From positions 1 through 6,388 of the forward strand of contig JAFMSA010000252.1 in assembly GCA_017353855.1 (NCBI GenBank): a stretch of 6,388 bases of DNA. Direction: 5' to 3'. Source of the DNA: Alphaproteobacteria bacterium (GTDB lineage Bacteria > Pseudomonadota > Alphaproteobacteria > ATCC43930 > CGMCC-115725). The translations under genes and the position numbers were made by a program. Under the pieces are notes generated by a model, which was given only the letters and a program-made list of their open reading frames with translations, made no database searches and was not told the origin of the DNA. Shown here piece after piece: positions 5,120-6,388 of the stretch; position 1 is the stretch's first letter; every line of letters starts with the position of its first letter.

Positions 5120-5518
5120 ATGACGCTCGCGGCAAAACTCGACGATCTCGGGAACCCGGCCTGGATCGCGTTGACGGTGGTGAGTTTTCTGATCTGGTGG
5201 CCGCTCGGCCTCGTCGTTCTGGGATATCTGATCGGGAGTGGGAGAATGGCCCATTGGATGGGATGCAGTGGTCGCCACTGGCGGACGCGGAACCCGGGGA
5301 ATCCCAGCGGATGGTGGAGCCCACGGTCCCCTTCGAGCGGCAACTGGGCGTTTGACGAGTACCGTGCGGAGACGCTACGCCGTCTCGAGGAGGAGCAGCG
5401 GGAGTTTAAGGAGTTCCTCGACCGCTTGCGGCATGCCAAGGACAAAGCCGAATTCGACCAGTTCATGGCTGAGCGCGGCCGCCGCCCGCAAAGTCCGCCC
5501 CAGCAGCAGGAGAGCTGA
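5120..5518 (+). CDS. DUF2852 domain-containing membrane protein
   Basis: The protein has 132 residues. It has a short amphipathic start, one hydrophobic segment at about 14-38 ('WIALTVVSFLIWWPLGLVVL'), a Trp-, Arg- and Pro-rich middle (44-76), and a long charged C-terminal helix (about 78-120) around 'FDEYRAETLRRLEEEQREF' and 'AKDKAEFDQFMAER'. The last stretch is the signature I associate with DUF2852, a family found mainly in Alphaproteobacteria and without known function. It contains eight Trp residues. It is probably an inner-membrane protein with the charged helix in the cytoplasm, which may form a coiled coil. The ATG has only a weak GGGG ribosome site about nine bases upstream. The gene is likely transcribed alone from the TTGACA promoter, under control of the palindrome at 5083-5107. 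The family call is fairly sure; the role is unknown. Confidence 0.85.
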   Translation: MTLAAKLDDLGNPAWIALTVVSFLIWWPLGLVVLGYLIGSGRMAHWMGCSGRHWRTRNPGNPSGWWSPRSPSSGNWAFDEYRAETLRRLEEEQREFKEFLDRLRHAKDKAEFDQFMAERGRRPQSPPQQQES

Positions 5519-5602
5519 GCTTTTACCGCGCGTCCGAGATGCGGGGCGCCGTCTGACGCGGCTCGCGGGATCCGGGCGCAACTCGCGCCTGTGGGCGGCC
5601 GG
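5519..5602. other. Convergent gap with a weak stem-loop
   Basis: These 84 bases lie between the convergent DUF2852 and ABC genes. GGCGC (5575-5579) and GCGCC (5585-5589) form a 5-base stem with loop AACTC, and CGCGTC (5529-5534) can pair with GACGCG (5555-5560). Neither has a following T-run on its sense strand, so a terminator is possible but unproven. Nothing coding is seen here. Confidence 0.3.
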
Positions 5603-6388
5603 TCAATTCCCGGCGGCGCGAAGCGGTTGCTGCGCGGCAGCCATCTGACGGCGGATGAGACGGGCGTAGAGGCCGCCTTGCGCGAGAAGCTCGGCATGGC
5701 TGCCAGTCTCGACAAGGCGCCCGCGATCGAGCACCGCAATCAGGTCGGCATGGCGCACTGTCGACAGGCGGTGCGCAATGACGATCGTCGTGCGGTCGCG
5801 CATCAGCGCGTCGAGCGCGTTGCGCACTTGGGCTTCGCTAAGCGCGTCGAGATGCGAGGTCGCCTCGTCGAGGATCAGCGTGGGTGCGTTCTTTAGGAAA
5901 GCGCGGGCAATCGCAACCCGCTGACGCTGGCCCCCGGAGAGCTGCACGCCCCGTTCCCCGACCATCGTGTCGAGCCCCGCGGGGAGGGTCGCGACGAAAT
6001 CGGCCAGCGCTGCCTGTTCCAGCGCACGGCAGATCGACGCCTCGCCGGCCTCCGGCCGGGCGAGCAGCACATTGGCCCGCAGAGTGTCGTTGAACAGGTA
6101 CGTATCCTGCGAAACCAGCGATGTCCTCGCTCGCAGCTCGTCGAGTTCGAAATCGCGCAGGTCGACCCCGTCGATCAGGATCCGGCCTGCTCCGGGATCC
6201 CAGAAACGCAGCAGCAGATTGGCGATGGTCGTCTTGCCGGCGCCCGACGGGCCCACGAGTGCCATCGTGGACCCGGCCGGAACACTCAGATCCACATCGC
6301 GCAACGCCGGGCGGCGGACGCCGGGGTAAGCGAAGCTCAACCGCTCGCAACGGATCGCCGGTCCGCCGGCGGGTGCCGGCGGACGCAG
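5603..6388 (-). CDS. ABC exporter, C-terminal ATPase domain (5' end outside window)
   Basis: The minus-strand frame is open to the right edge, so these 261 residues are the end of a longer protein. They begin with a Pro/Ala/Gly-rich linker (2-11) and enter a full nucleotide-binding domain at 'IRCERLSFAYPGV'. All ATPase motifs are intact: Walker A GPSGAGKTT (46-54), Q-loop Q94, signature LSGGQ (150-154), Walker B LILDE ending D174-E175, D-loop SHLD (178-181) and switch His H206. The linker and the 'FAYPG...LRDVDLSVPAG' opening are typical of type I half-exporters (MsbA, multidrug and CydC/D-like) whose membrane domain precedes the ATPase, so the missing part is probably six membrane helices. 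The substrate cannot be told. A TTG at 6338-6340 could be read as a start, but it falls inside the conserved first strand and is not used here. The gene is convergent with the DUF2852 gene. Confidence 0.9.
   Translation of the reverse strand: MRPPAPAGGPAIRCERLSFAYPGVRRPALRDVDLSVPAGSTMALVGPSGAGKTTIANLLLRFWDPGAGRILIDGVDLRDFELDELRARTSLVSQDTYLFNDTLRANVLLARPEAGEASICRALEQAALADFVATLPAGLDTMVGERGVQLSGGQRQRVAIARAFLKNAPTLILDEATSHLDALSEAQVRNALDALMRDRTTIVIAHRLSTVRHADLIAVLDRGRLVETGSHAELLAQGGLYARLIRRQMAAAQQPLRAAGN

Noticed and set aside
5083..5355. 90-codon plus-strand frame starting inside the palindrome
   Set aside because: It overlaps the DUF2852 gene in another frame and has no domain. The DUF2852 frame has clear family features.
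5092..5739. Minus-strand open frame of 215 codons across the DUF2852 gene and the ABC gene end
   Set aside because: It overlaps two recognised genes and has a low-complexity Arg/Ser-rich translation.
6338..6340. TTG as start of a stand-alone ABC ATPase
   Set aside because: The frame stays open to the window edge, and conserved first-strand residues ('IRCER') lie before it, so the domain is the end of a longer exporter.

Overview
The window is GC-rich, densely packed bacterial chromosome, most likely from an alphaproteobacterium. Supporting signs are a DUF2852 protein, a membrane-anchored TIM14/Pam18-type J-domain protein, a short Cys-pair lipoprotein and strong GC bias at third codon positions. 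The order (Hyphomicrobiales, Rhodospirillales or another) cannot be fixed from sequence alone. I see no tRNA, rRNA, CRISPR array, insertion sequence, prophage gene or attachment site.

Layout: (1) Positions 1-1988, plus strand, hold a tight three-gene run. It contains the C-terminal end of a molybdopterin oxidoreductase cut by the window edge, a soluble von Willebrand factor A (VWA) protein, and a membrane J-domain protein. The gaps are 8 and 9 bases, so co-transcription is likely. (2) A small lipoprotein (2002-2250, minus) converges on this run, and the two stop codons lie in the two arms of one perfect hairpin. (3) Divergent from the lipoprotein across 45 bases is a DHA2-family MFS efflux transporter resembling MdtD (2296-3699, plus). 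(4) A GST-like protein (3700-4350, minus) converges on the transporter with no base between the two stop codons. (5) Divergent from the GST gene across another 45 bases is a TetR-type repressor (4396-5055, plus). (6) A DUF2852 membrane protein follows (5120-5518, plus). Its upstream region has a perfect TTGACA -35 box and a 25-base operator-like palindrome. (7) The ATPase domain of a type I ABC exporter (5603-6388, minus) is cut by the right edge.

How the genes may work together: the first three may form one unit, but nothing in the sequence shows that the VWA and J-domain proteins act on the molybdoenzyme. The transporter, GST, TetR and ABC exporter resemble a loose detoxification and efflux neighbourhood. 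The clearest regulatory pair is TetR with the divergent GST gene, and the palindrome before the DUF2852 gene is a plausible second TetR target. No clearly new multi-gene system is visible. The best leads are the palindrome, the hairpin that shares two stop codons, and the conserved-looking VWA/J-domain pair.
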